Origin: Zeimonas sp003577305
Lineage (GTDB): Bacteria > Pseudomonadota > Gammaproteobacteria > Burkholderiales > Burkholderiaceae_E
DNA: 64,000 nt
Reading direction: 5' to 3'
NCBI GenBank assembly: GCA_030263385.1
Contig: SZOX01000003.1
Span: 248,001-312,000 of the forward strand
Positions 35,452-43,846 of the stretch are shown piece after piece. The first letter of the stretch is position 1. Each line of letters begins with the position of its first letter. The notes beneath the pieces are model-generated. The model was not told where the DNA came from, did not search any database, and worked only from the letters and a program-made list of their open reading frames with translations. A program made the position numbers and the translations under genes.

Positions 35452-38400
35452 TGGCCGGGCCCGCGCCGAAGCCGTCGTGGCCGCTGGCGCGCCTGGCTGG
35501 CGCGCTGCTGGCTGCCGTGCTGCTCGCGGCCGCGGCATTGCTGTGGTGGGTGGGCCAGACCACTTCGTTCGTCGACTGGGCACTGGCGCGCGCGGTGGCG
35601 GCGAGCAACGGCGCGTTGCAGGCCGGCCCGGCGCGCGGCACCTTGCTCGACGGGGTGCGTGTCGAGCGGCTCGCCTGGCTCGACGGCGAGCACGAGATCG
35701 AACTGCGTGGCGTCTCGCTCGCCTGGCGGCCCGCCGCACTGTTGCGCAGTTCACTGCATTTCACGCGCATCGAGGTCGCGAGCGCGTCGGTGCGCCTGCG
35801 CGGGGGGGCGGCGGCGCCGGCGCTGCCGCAGTCGCTTGCGCTGCCGCTCAGAGTGCGCGTGGATGCGCTGGGCGTCGGAGAGCTTCGGGTCACGTTGCCG
35901 GCGCAGGCGCCGGTCGAGTTGCTGCGGCTCGCATTCTCCGGTCGATACACGGCCGGTGCCTGGCGGGTCGACCACCTGTCGGCCGAGTCGCCGCAATGGG
36001 GCGAGGCCCGGTTCGACGGCCGAATCGGCGACAGCGCGCCGTTCGCGCTGGAACTCGCCGGGCGACTGGCGCCGAGGATCGAGGGGTGGGGGCCGCTGCC
36101 GCAGGTTCGTGTGCTCGCCGACGGCACGCTCGACGATTTCGCGCTTGCGGCGCAGGCGCTGCCGCCGGCCGGCGCCAGCGACGCCGAGGCGCCCGCCCCG
36201 GTCTGGATCGGGCTGGACACGCGCGTGCGCGCATTCGCGCAGCGTCCCGCGCAGCGCTTCGCACCGATCGAGCTGACGCTCGATGCGGTCGAGCCGGCCC
36301 AGCTCGGGCTCGCCGAAGCGCCGCTCGCCCGCATCAGCGGCTCGGCGACGATCCGCGTCGGCGACACGCAGATCGAAGGCCGGCTTGCGCTGCGCAACGC
36401 GCTGCCGGGCCCCATCGACCGGCACGCGCTGCCGCTCGCGACGCTCGACACCGGTTTCTCGCTGTCGTCGACGCGGATCTCGCTCACCGACCTGCTGGCA
36501 GGGCCGGCCGGTGGCGGCACGCTGGCCGGTGACGCGAGCGCCGATCTGGCGCGCCCGCTGACGCTCTTCGGGCACTCGCTGCCGCAGATCCGGATGCAGC
36601 TCGCTCTGCGCGAGATCGATCTGTCGCAGCTCGCGAGCGGATTGGCGAAGACGCGCCTGGCCGGCACGTTGAAGCTGGACGGCGCCACTTTCGATCTCGA
36701 CCTCGCCGATGCGACCCGCCGAGGCATCTCGGCCAGCGCGCTCGCGCGCATCGATGCGATGCAGTTGCGCGTCGAACGCGCTCGGCTCGAGACGCCGGCC
36801 GGCAGCGTCTCGGCGCGCGGCAACGCGGCGCTCGCCGCGCCGTGGAAGATCGATCTCGAAGGCGATTTCAGCGAGCTCGACCCTGCAGGCGCGTTCGCGT
36901 TGCGCACCGTGTTCGGTGCGTCGGCCGCGCGCTTCGGTGCCGATCTTCCGGAGTCGTGGATCGCGCGCGCGCGCGGGCGGCTTGCCGGCCGCTGGGCCGC
37001 GCAGGGCATCGCCTGGCCGGAGCCGCTGTTGCAGACCCGGCTGGCGGTCGAGCGTGGCCGGCTCGACGGCGAGCCGCTGCAGTTCGACTGGAGCGGCGAG
37101 GTGTCGCGCGAACGCGTCGCGCGCGTGGCGCTCGCGCTCGCATTCGGCGATCTGCGCGCCGACGCGCGTGGCAGCCTGGGCGCGTTCGGCGACCGGCTGC
37201 GGTTTTCGTTGCGCGCCGGCTCGCTGGCGCGGCTGGATGCGCGCGCCGCGGGCTCGGCCAGCGTGAGCGGCGAACTGTCTGGCGGCTGGAGCACCGGCGC
37301 GAGTCTCGGCGTCGCCGCCGACCTCGAGGGCAGGCAGTTGCGCTGGGCCGGCGAGGCGCTGCGCGCCGGCTCGTTGTCCGGCCGCATCGAGTTGCCCGAC
37401 CTGCGCGCCGGTCGCGTCGCGCTGCGTCTCGATGCGCGCACGCTGGCGGTGGCCGGGCGCGATTTCGATCGCGCCGGCGCGCGCATCGGCGGCGAGGTCG
37501 ACGCGCACACGCTGCGGCTCGAGCTCGTCGGCCCGCAGGCGAACGCGCAGGCCTCGGCGCATGGCGCGCTGCTGCACGAAGCCGCAGGCGGCTGGCGCTG
37601 GAGCGGCAGCGTCGACGAGTTCGCCGCGGCCGCCCCGGTGTCGATAAGGCTGCAGGCACCGGCGCCGCTCGCCGTCGATGCGCGCGGCGTCGCGCTCGGC
37701 GAAGCCGCGCTGCAGGTCGACGGCGGCAGCGTGGGCATCGCCGCGCTCGCCTGGCGCGACGGCGCACTGCAGACGCGGGGCGAGGCCAGCGGGTTGCCGC
37801 TCGCGCGCTGGGCGGAGCGCTTCGCCGGGCCGCAGGCCTTGCCCGCCGGCGTGCGGCTCGAAGACCTGCGCCTGCGGGGCAGCTGGGATCTCTCCGGCGA
37901 CTCGCTGCAGGCGCCCAGCGGCCGGTTGAACCTGCGCATCGATGCGGACGAGGCGGACGGGAGTCGGGCGGCTGGCAGTCGCGGCGAGGCCGACCTGCGG
38001 CTCGACCAGGGAAGACTCGAAGGCGCGATCGACATGCGCGTGCCGACGCTGGCTTTCGCCGATCGCCTGATCGGTCCGGAGTGGGCGGTGGCCGGCCGGC
38101 TGCGCTTCACCGGTACGGTGGGTGGCACCGTCGTGCAGCCCAGGCTGCGGGGCGCGCTCGAAGGCAGCGAGCTGGCGCTGGTGCAGCGCGCGCTCGGCTG
38201 GAGGCTGTCCAACGGCACGCTGTCGGCACGCTTCGACGGCGACCGGCTCGCGCTCGACGCGCTGCGGCTGGAATCGGGCGCCGGTTCGATCACGATGAGC
38301 GGGCAGCTGCTGCTCGACGGCATGTACGGCGGGTTCACGCTGCGCGCCGAGCGGCTGCCGGTGCCGATCGGCCCGGGCCAGCGGGTCGTGCTGTCGGGCA

Positions 38401-39365
38401 ACACCGGAATCGCCAGCAGCGGCTCGCGCTTCGACTGGAAGGGCGACATCCGTGCCGACGAAGGCCTGATCGAGCTGCGTGGCGGCGAGGCGCCGACACT
38501 GCCCGAGGACGTGGTGATCGTCGATCGCGACGCAGCCTCGGCGACGGCGCCGAATGGGGGCGACGCTGCGAGCCGCGGCTTCGCGATCGGGGCCGACCTG
38601 AACCTCGATCTCGGCGAGCGGCTGCGCGTGCGCGGCAGCGGGGTCGACGTGCTGCTGGCCGGAAGCGTGAACCTGCGCGGCACGCTGCCCGACGCGCCGC
38701 GCGCCTTCGGCACGGTGCGTGTGAAGCGCGGCACCTACTCGGCCTACGGCCAGCAACTCGAGATCGAGCGCGGGCAGGTGGTCTTCAACGGTCCGCTCGA
38801 CAACCCGGTGCTCGACATCGTGGCGATGCGCCGCAACCAGCCCGTCGAGGCGGGCGTCGCGCTCACCGGCACCGTGCTGTCGCCCCGGCTGCGGCTGGTG
38901 TCCACGCCGGAGGTGCCCGATTCGCAGAAGCTGTCGTGGCTGGTGCTCGGCATCGGCCTGGACGAGGTGGACACCGCAGGGCAGGGGGCGGCGCTGCAGG
39001 CTGCAGCGGCCACGCTGTTCGCCAGCAACGACGGCGGCCTGTCGGCGGGGCTGGCAGGCGCGCTCGGGCTGGACATCCTGACGGTGCGCAGCGCCGGTGC
39101 GGCGAGCGCCTTCGATCCGAACTTCGGCGCGGCTTTCCCCGGCCAGGCGACGACCGGCGGGGTGCCGGTGGGCACGGCGGCGCAGAACGTGGTCGCGATC
39201 GGCAAGCGGCTCGGTTCGCGGGTGTTCGTCACCTACGAGCAGGGCCTGCACGGCGTCTGGAACCTGCTGCGCATCCAGTACGACATCACCAACCGGCTGT
39301 CGATCCGCGGGCAGGCGGGTACCGACAGCGCGCTCGACGTGCTGTACTTCTTCTCGTTCGACTGA
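35451..39365 (+). CDS. tamB: Translocation and assembly module TamB
   Basis: This 1304-residue protein has an N-terminal signal anchor (about residues 10-32), a very long beta-rich groove region, and a C-terminal DUF490 domain. It ends YDITNRLSIRGQAGTDSALD...FSFD and contains the conserved segments RLRVRGSGVDVLLAGSVNLRG and KLSWLVLGIG. It spans the periplasm and partners TamA; the family is now linked to lipid transport to the outer membrane. Length is normal. Its bases are strongly third-codon-GC biased, which creates long false reading frames on the opposite strand. Confidence 0.94.
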   Translation: MAGPAPKPSWPLARLAGALLAAVLLAAAALLWWVGQTTSFVDWALARAVAASNGALQAGPARGTLLDGVRVERLAWLDGEHEIELRGVSLAWRPAALLRSSLHFTRIEVASASVRLRGGAAAPALPQSLALPLRVRVDALGVGELRVTLPAQAPVELLRLAFSGRYTAGAWRVDHLSAESPQWGEARFDGRIGDSAPFALELAGRLAPRIEGWGPLPQVRVLADGTLDDFALAAQALPPAGASDAEAPAPVWIGLDTRVRAFAQRPAQRFAPIELTLDAVEPAQLGLAEAPLARISGSATIRVGDTQIEGRLALRNALPGPIDRHALPLATLDTGFSLSSTRISLTDLLAGPAGGGTLAGDASADLARPLTLFGHSLPQIRMQLALREIDLSQLASGLAKTRLAGTLKLDGATFDLDLADATRRGISASALARIDAMQLRVERARLETPAGSVSARGNAALAAPWKIDLEGDFSELDPAGAFALRTVFGASAARFGADLPESWIARARGRLAGRWAAQGIAWPEPLLQTRLAVERGRLDGEPLQFDWSGEVSRERVARVALALAFGDLRADARGSLGAFGDRLRFSLRAGSLARLDARAAGSASVSGELSGGWSTGASLGVAADLEGRQLRWAGEALRAGSLSGRIELPDLRAGRVALRLDARTLAVAGRDFDRAGARIGGEVDAHTLRLELVGPQANAQASAHGALLHEAAGGWRWSGSVDEFAAAAPVSIRLQAPAPLAVDARGVALGEAALQVDGGSVGIAALAWRDGALQTRGEASGLPLARWAERFAGPQALPAGVRLEDLRLRGSWDLSGDSLQAPSGRLNLRIDADEADGSRAAGSRGEADLRLDQGRLEGAIDMRVPTLAFADRLIGPEWAVAGRLRFTGTVGGTVVQPRLRGALEGSELALVQRALGWRLSNGTLSARFDGDRLALDALRLESGAGSITMSGQLLLDGMYGGFTLRAERLPVPIGPGQRVVLSGNTGIASSGSRFDWKGDIRADEGLIELRGGEAPTLPEDVVIVDRDAASATAPNGGDAASRGFAIGADLNLDLGERLRVRGSGVDVLLAGSVNLRGTLPDAPRAFGTVRVKRGTYSAYGQQLEIERGQVVFNGPLDNPVLDIVAMRRNQPVEAGVALTGTVLSPRLRLVSTPEVPDSQKLSWLVLGIGLDEVDTAGQGAALQAAAATLFASNDGGLSAGLAGALGLDILTVRSAGAASAFDPNFGAAFPGQATTGGVPVGTAAQNVVAIGKRLGSRVFVTYEQGLHGVWNLLRIQYDITNRLSIRGQAGTDSALDVLYFFSFD

Positions 39366-39379
39366 ACGCGGCTCCGGGC

Positions 39380-40396
39380 TCAGGCCTGCCAGGCGCGGCG
39401 CAGCAACCCGAGCACCTGCTCTGCGGCGTCGCGGCGCAGGCAATCGATCACGACACGATCCGGCATCGCGCGCAGCCAGGTGAGCTGCCGCTTGGCGAGC
39501 TGTCGCGTCGCTGCGATGCCGGCTGCGATCAGCGTTTCGAGCCCGGGTTCGCCGGCATCGAGCCAGGCCCACGCCTGCCGGTAGCCGACGCAGCGCATCG
39601 ACGGGAGATCGGCCGAGAGGTCGCCGCGCGCGCGCAGTGCGCGCACCTCGTCGAGCAGTCCGGCCTCGATCATCGCGCGAAACCGTGCGGCGATCCGTTC
39701 GTGCAGCACGCTGCGCCGCGACGGCTCGAGCGCGATCTGCAGGAAGCGTTGCGCCGGCCTGGAGTCCGGGTCTTCGGGCGCGGCAGGCGCCGGTGCGCCG
39801 GCGCTCGCGCCGCGACGCGGCGCAGACAGCCATTGCGACAGCGGACGTCCGCTGAGTTCGAAGACCTCGAGCGCGCGCTGGATGCGTTGCGCGTCGCCGG
39901 GTTCGAGGCGCGCCGCGGTGACCGGATCGACTCGTGCGAGCCGCGCGTGCAGCGCCGGCCAGCCGGACTCGCGCGCCTCGTCCTCGAGCCGGCGGCGCAG
40001 TGCCGGATCGGCCCCCGGCAGCGGATGCAGGCCTTCGACCAGCGCGCGCGCATAGAGCATCGTGCCGCCGACGAGCAGCGGCAGCCGGCCGCGCGCGCGG
40101 ATCGCGTCGATCGCCGTGCGCGCGTCGACCACGAAGCGCGCCGCCGAATAGCTCTCGCGCGGATCGACGATGTCGATCAGGTGATGCGGCACCGCGGCGC
40201 GCTCGGCTGCTCCCGGCTTCGCGGTGCCGATGTCCATGCCGCGATAGACCTGCGCGGAATCGACGCTGACGATCTCGATCGGCAGGTGCCCGGCCAGGGC
40301 CATCGCGACCGCGCTCTTGCCCGAGGCGGTGGGCCCGAGCAGCAGCGCGAGTGGTGCCTCGCGCGCGGCGTGCGCGTCGGTGCCGGCGGGCCGCAT
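39380..40396 (-). CDS. miaA: tRNA dimethylallyltransferase MiaA
   Basis: The 338-residue enzyme adds the isopentenyl group to A37 of tRNAs that read codons starting with U. It has the P-loop LLLGPTASGKSAVAMALA near residue 18, VDSAQVYRGMDIGTAKP, PHHLIDIVDP, and GTMLYARALVEGL. It lies 3 bases after mutL. The plus-strand tamB gene ends 14 bases away (convergent). Confidence 0.96.
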   Translation of the reverse strand: MRPAGTDAHAAREAPLALLLGPTASGKSAVAMALAGHLPIEIVSVDSAQVYRGMDIGTAKPGAAERAAVPHHLIDIVDPRESYSAARFVVDARTAIDAIRARGRLPLLVGGTMLYARALVEGLHPLPGADPALRRRLEDEARESGWPALHARLARVDPVTAARLEPGDAQRIQRALEVFELSGRPLSQWLSAPRRGASAGAPAPAAPEDPDSRPAQRFLQIALEPSRRSVLHERIAARFRAMIEAGLLDEVRALRARGDLSADLPSMRCVGYRQAWAWLDAGEPGLETLIAAGIAATRQLAKRQLTWLRAMPDRVVIDCLRRDAAEQVLGLLRRAWQA

Positions 40397-40399
40397 GGG

Positions 40400-42271
40400 T
40401 CAGCGCCCGCGCAGGAACCAGCGGTCGAGCTCGGCCATCGACAGTTGCACCCAGGTCGGCCGGCCGTGGTTGCACTGGTCGGCGCCCGGGGTCGCTTCCA
40501 TGTCGCGCAGCAGCGCGTTCATCTCGTCGATCGACAGGCGACGGTTCGCGCGCACCGCCGCGTGACAGGCCATCGTGGCCAGCAGCGCGTTGCGCCGTTC
40601 GTCCAGCGCGCCACTGGCGCCGTGCTCCTGCAACTCGGCCAGCACCGCGCGCGCGAGCGCGACCACGTCGCCGCGCGCGAGCGCCGCCGGCACCGCCCGC
40701 ACCGCGACCGCGGTCGGCGAGAGTACGGTCAGTTCGAGCCCGAGCGCGTGCAGCGCCTCGGCCTCGTCTTCGACGACGCGCACCTCCATCGGATCGGCGC
40801 GGAAGGTTGCAGGCACCAGCAGCGGCTGCGTCGGCACCGCGTTGCGGGCGAGCGCCGCTTTCAGCCGCTCGTAGACGACGCGCTCGTGCGCGGCGTGCAT
40901 GTCGACCAGCACCAGTCCGTGCCGGTTCTGCGCCAGCACCCAGGTGCCGTGCAGTTGCGCGAGCGCGTGCCCCAGCGGCGGCTCGCCGGCGTCGCCATCG
41001 GCGGCGGTTGCGGCGAGCGGGGTGGCTTCGCCGCCGTCGGGCCAGGTGCCTGCGCGGTCTTCCGCGACCTCCTGCACGGCGGCGTGCAGCGACCGTTGCG
41101 CCATCGGTTGCGCCGCGAACAGGCCGCGCGGCCACGGCACGCCGCTCGATGGCCAGCGGCCCGACGATTCGTGCGCTGCGCCGGCGATCGGCCCGGCGGC
41201 TCCGGCAATCGCTGCGGCGACGCCGGCGCGCGCGCGCTCGCCGGCCGCGCCCGGCACGGCGCCCGCCGCCACGGCGGGCGCGCGCAGCGCATCGGCCACC
41301 GAGTGGAACACGAACGAGCGCAACGCGGCCGGATCGCGGAAGCGCACCTCGATCTTGGCCGGATGGACGTTGACGTCGACCAGCGAAGGATCGATCTCGA
41401 AGAACAGCACCCACGCGGCGTGCCGGTCGCCGTGCATCATGTCGGCATAGGCCTGCTTCAGCGCGTGGCCGAGCATGCGGTCGCGCACGAAGCGGCCGTT
41501 CACGTAGAGGAATTGCCGGTCGGCACGTGCGCGATTCACCGTGGGCAGCCCGAGCACTCCCCACAGCCGCAGCGGCCCGGCCTGCGACTGCACGACCCGG
41601 TGGGCGCCGGCGTATTCGTCGCCCAGCGCATCGAGCGCGCGGGTGCGCCAGTCGGCGGCGGGCAGGCGCTCGGCGCGCCGCTCGTCGACCTGCAGCTCGA
41701 ACTCGATCGCCTCGTGCGCGAGGCTCACGCGGCGAAAGGCTTCCACGCAATGCGCGGCTTCGGTTGCGGCCGACTTCAGGAACTTGCGGCGCGCCGGCGT
41801 CTGCGAATACAGGTCGAGCACTTCGACGCTGGTGCCCACGGCGCCGGGCGCCGGCGCAATCTCTCCGGTGGCGCTGTCGATGCGCGAGGCCGAGGCCGCA
41901 CCGGCGGTGCGGCTGGTGATGCGCACCTGCGCGACCGACGCGATCGAGGCGAGCGCTTCGCCGCGAAAGCCGAGCGTGCCCACGCGCTCGAGTTCTTCGA
42001 GCGTGGCGATCTTGCTGGTCGCGTGCCGCGTGAGCGCCAGCGCGAGCTCGCCCGGCGGGATTCCGCAGCCGTCGTCGGTGACCACGATGCGACGCATGCC
42101 GCCGTCCTCGATGCGCAGTGCCACGCGGCGCGCGCCCGCGTCGATCGCGTTCTCGAGCAGCTCGCGCACCACCGAGGCCGGCCGCTCGACGACTTCGCCG
42201 GCGGCGATCTGGCTGACCAGGCGATCGGGCAGCAGCGCGATCGGCCGCGCGTGGGCATGGGAAACGGGCAT
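40400..42271 (-). CDS. mutL: DNA mismatch repair protein MutL
   Basis: This 623-residue GHKL ATPase coordinates mismatch repair. N-terminal motifs are IAAGEVVERPASVVRELLENAIDAGA, DDGCGI, and TLGFRGEALASI. The C-terminal domain has VDMHAAHERVVYE, matching D-M-H-A-x2-E-x4-E of MutL proteins with their own nicking activity, plus ACHAAVRA and CNHGRPTW. This suggests a MutH-independent pathway. I use ATG 42271 (MPVSHAHARP) rather than 42301. Confidence 0.96.
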   Translation of the reverse strand: MPVSHAHARPIALLPDRLVSQIAAGEVVERPASVVRELLENAIDAGARRVALRIEDGGMRRIVVTDDGCGIPPGELALALTRHATSKIATLEELERVGTLGFRGEALASIASVAQVRITSRTAGAASASRIDSATGEIAPAPGAVGTSVEVLDLYSQTPARRKFLKSAATEAAHCVEAFRRVSLAHEAIEFELQVDERRAERLPAADWRTRALDALGDEYAGAHRVVQSQAGPLRLWGVLGLPTVNRARADRQFLYVNGRFVRDRMLGHALKQAYADMMHGDRHAAWVLFFEIDPSLVDVNVHPAKIEVRFRDPAALRSFVFHSVADALRAPAVAAGAVPGAAGERARAGVAAAIAGAAGPIAGAAHESSGRWPSSGVPWPRGLFAAQPMAQRSLHAAVQEVAEDRAGTWPDGGEATPLAATAADGDAGEPPLGHALAQLHGTWVLAQNRHGLVLVDMHAAHERVVYERLKAALARNAVPTQPLLVPATFRADPMEVRVVEDEAEALHALGLELTVLSPTAVAVRAVPAALARGDVVALARAVLAELQEHGASGALDERRNALLATMACHAAVRANRRLSIDEMNALLRDMEATPGADQCNHGRPTWVQLSMAELDRWFLRGR

Positions 42272-42277
42272 CCGGCG

Positions 42278-42283
42278 ATTATA
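42278..42283 (-). promoter_or_regulatory. Consensus -10 immediately before mutL
   Basis: The minus strand reads TATAAT at 42278-42283, ending 6 bases from the mutL ATG, so a start at the usual spacing falls on the ATG (leaderless mRNA). The gap to dedA is only 38 bases. Confidence 0.4.
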
Positions 42284-42309
42284 GGGATGCCCGTGTAACA
42301 TCCGCGGCC

Positions 42310-42966
42310 ATGGACTTCGGACAGCTGCTCGACATCTTCCTGCACCTCGACAGGCACCTGGCTGCGGTGGTCGAGCAGGCAGGCCCCTGGGTCTACGGCA
42401 TCCTCTTCGCGATCGTGTTCGTCGAGACCGGCCTGGTGGTCATGCCGTTCCTGCCGGGCGACTCGCTGCTGTTCGTCGCCGGCGCGATCGCGGCGGTCGG
42501 CGGCATGCACCTGCCGCTGCTGATCGTGCTGCTGATCGCCGCGGCCACGCTCGGCGACGCGGTCAACTATTCGGTCGGGAGCTGGTTCGGCCCGAAGGTG
42601 TTCGGCTGGGAGCAGTCGCGCTTCTTCAATCGTGCGGCCTTCGACCGCACGCACGCGTTCTACGAGCGCCACGGCGGCATCACGATCGTCGTCGCGCGCT
42701 TCCTGCCGTTCGTGCGCACCTTCGCGCCTTTCGTGGCCGGCGTCGCGCAGATGAGTTACCCGCGCTTCGCGCTCTACAACGTGGCCGGCGCGACGCTTTG
42801 GGTGTCGAGCCTCTCCGGCATAGGCTACCTGTTCGGCAACACCGACTGGGTCAAGGCGCACTTCCAGTGGGTGACGCTGGCGATGATCATCGTTCCCGGC
42901 CTGCCGGCGGTGTTCGAGGTGCTGCGCCACTGGCTGCGCAGCCGGCGCGCGCGCGCGTCGGCCTGA
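42310..42966 (+). CDS. DedA family inner-membrane protein
   Basis: The 218-residue DedA protein (VTT/SNARE-associated domain) has FVETGLVVMPFLPGDSLLFVAGA, GDAVNYSVGSWFG, ARFLPFVRTFAPFVAGVAQM, and a Gly-rich C-terminal helix region. DedA proteins are thought to flip undecaprenyl phosphate or phospholipid across the membrane. It is divergent from mutL. Length and motifs are standard. Confidence 0.93.
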   Translation: MDFGQLLDIFLHLDRHLAAVVEQAGPWVYGILFAIVFVETGLVVMPFLPGDSLLFVAGAIAAVGGMHLPLLIVLLIAAATLGDAVNYSVGSWFGPKVFGWEQSRFFNRAAFDRTHAFYERHGGITIVVARFLPFVRTFAPFVAGVAQMSYPRFALYNVAGATLWVSSLSGIGYLFGNTDWVKAHFQWVTLAMIIVPGLPAVFEVLRHWLRSRRARASA

Positions 42967-43098
42967 ACGTCGCTCGCATCGGGCGCGCGCGCAGCAGCCT
43001 GCCGGTTCGCGCGCGGCCCTTTGCCAAACCCCGGCAGCCTCCTAGAATGTCCCGATCGCGGCGTCGAGATGCCGGCCGGTGACGGCCGCTCGCCCATC

Positions 43099-43788
43099 AT
43101 GAAGATCCTGGTCGTCTGCGGTGACGCATCGGCTGCGGGAGCGATCCTCGGCCCGCTGCGCGAGGCTGGTCACACGGTCGAAATCGTCGACCGGCCCGAC
43201 GAAGCCGACGCGGTGCTGCGCGGCGGGCACTTCGACGGCATCGTCCTCGATCTGCGCCGTGCGCCCGATGCGGGGCTGCAATGGCTGCGCGGCCTGCGCC
43301 AGCGGCGCGTGCGCCTGGCGACGCTCATCGTCACGCACGCGAAGGATGCCGCCACGCGCATTGCGGCGATCGGCGCCGGTGCCGACGATCACATCGAGGC
43401 GCCGTTCGATCCGCGCGAGCTGGTCGCCCGCTGCCAGGCGCTCCTGCGGCGCAACGGCGGCGGCTCGCGCAACGACGTGGTGAGTTGCGGTGAACTCGTG
43501 ATCGACAGCCGCAAGCGCGAAGTGCGCCACGGTTGCGTGCCGATCGACCTGACGCCGCGCGAGTGGTCGATCCTCGAATACCTCGCGCTCAACGCCGGCA
43601 CCGCGGTCACCAAGGAGCGGCTGCTGCGTGCGATCACCGGCTTCGAGGAGCGACTGGCGCCCAACGCGATCGAGGTCTACGTTTCGCGGCTGCGCACCAA
43701 GCTGGCGGGCACCGGCGCGCGGATCAGCACGTTGCGCGGCGTGGGCTACCGGCTCGAGCAGCCGCAGGACGAGCACGCGGCCTGGTGA
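43099..43788 (+). CDS. OmpR-family response regulator with degenerate receiver
   Basis: This 229-residue protein has a receiver domain (1-118) and an intact OmpR/PhoB winged helix (128-221; LTPREWSILEYL, VSRLRTKL, RGVGYRLE). The phosphoacceptor position Asp51 (VLDLRR) and Thr79 are present. However, the acidic pair is CG instead of ED (residues 7-8), and the invariant Lys is Ala101 (HIEAPFD, codon GCG at 43399). Such receivers usually cannot be phosphorylated in the normal way. No kinase gene adjoins it. It probably acts as a constitutive or ligand-modulated regulator. Confidence 0.88.
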   Translation: MKILVVCGDASAAGAILGPLREAGHTVEIVDRPDEADAVLRGGHFDGIVLDLRRAPDAGLQWLRGLRQRRVRLATLIVTHAKDAATRIAAIGAGADDHIEAPFDPRELVARCQALLRRNGGGSRNDVVSCGELVIDSRKREVRHGCVPIDLTPREWSILEYLALNAGTAVTKERLLRAITGFEERLAPNAIEVYVSRLRTKLAGTGARISTLRGVGYRLEQPQDEHAAW

Positions 43789-43793
43789 AAGCG

Positions 43794-43822
43794 CGCGCCC
43801 GGGCCGCGCGGACCCGGGCGCG
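43794..43822 (+). terminator. Strong GC hairpin after the response regulator
   Basis: A perfect 10-bp stem CGCGCCCGGG/CCCGGGCGCG with a 9-base loop lies 5 bases after the response-regulator stop. It is followed by the repeated TGCTTCACACGTTCTC element rather than a U-run. Confidence 0.5.
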
Positions 43823-43828
43823 GTCGAT

Positions 43829-43846
43829 TGCTTCACACGTTCTCAG
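43829..43846. repeat. 18-base repeat, copy 2
   Basis: This is identical to 7967-7984 and again lies between convergent genes, over the stop codon of amiC on the minus strand. Confidence 0.6.

Noticed and set aside
35378..38734. Another long minus-strand frame (1118 codons) opposite tamB
   Set aside because: Ser/Arg/Pro-rich shadow of tamB with no recognisable motif.
35751..41750. A 1999-codon open frame on the minus strand, antisense to tamB and neighbours
   Set aside because: It is a by-product of strong third-position GC bias; it is Arg/Ala/Gly-rich, has no domain, and covers tamB, miaA and mutL, all of which are convincing genes.
36842..42298. An 1818-codon plus-strand frame overlapping tamB and crossing miaA/mutL
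   Set aside because: Low-complexity Arg/Ala sequence and overlap with real genes on both strands.
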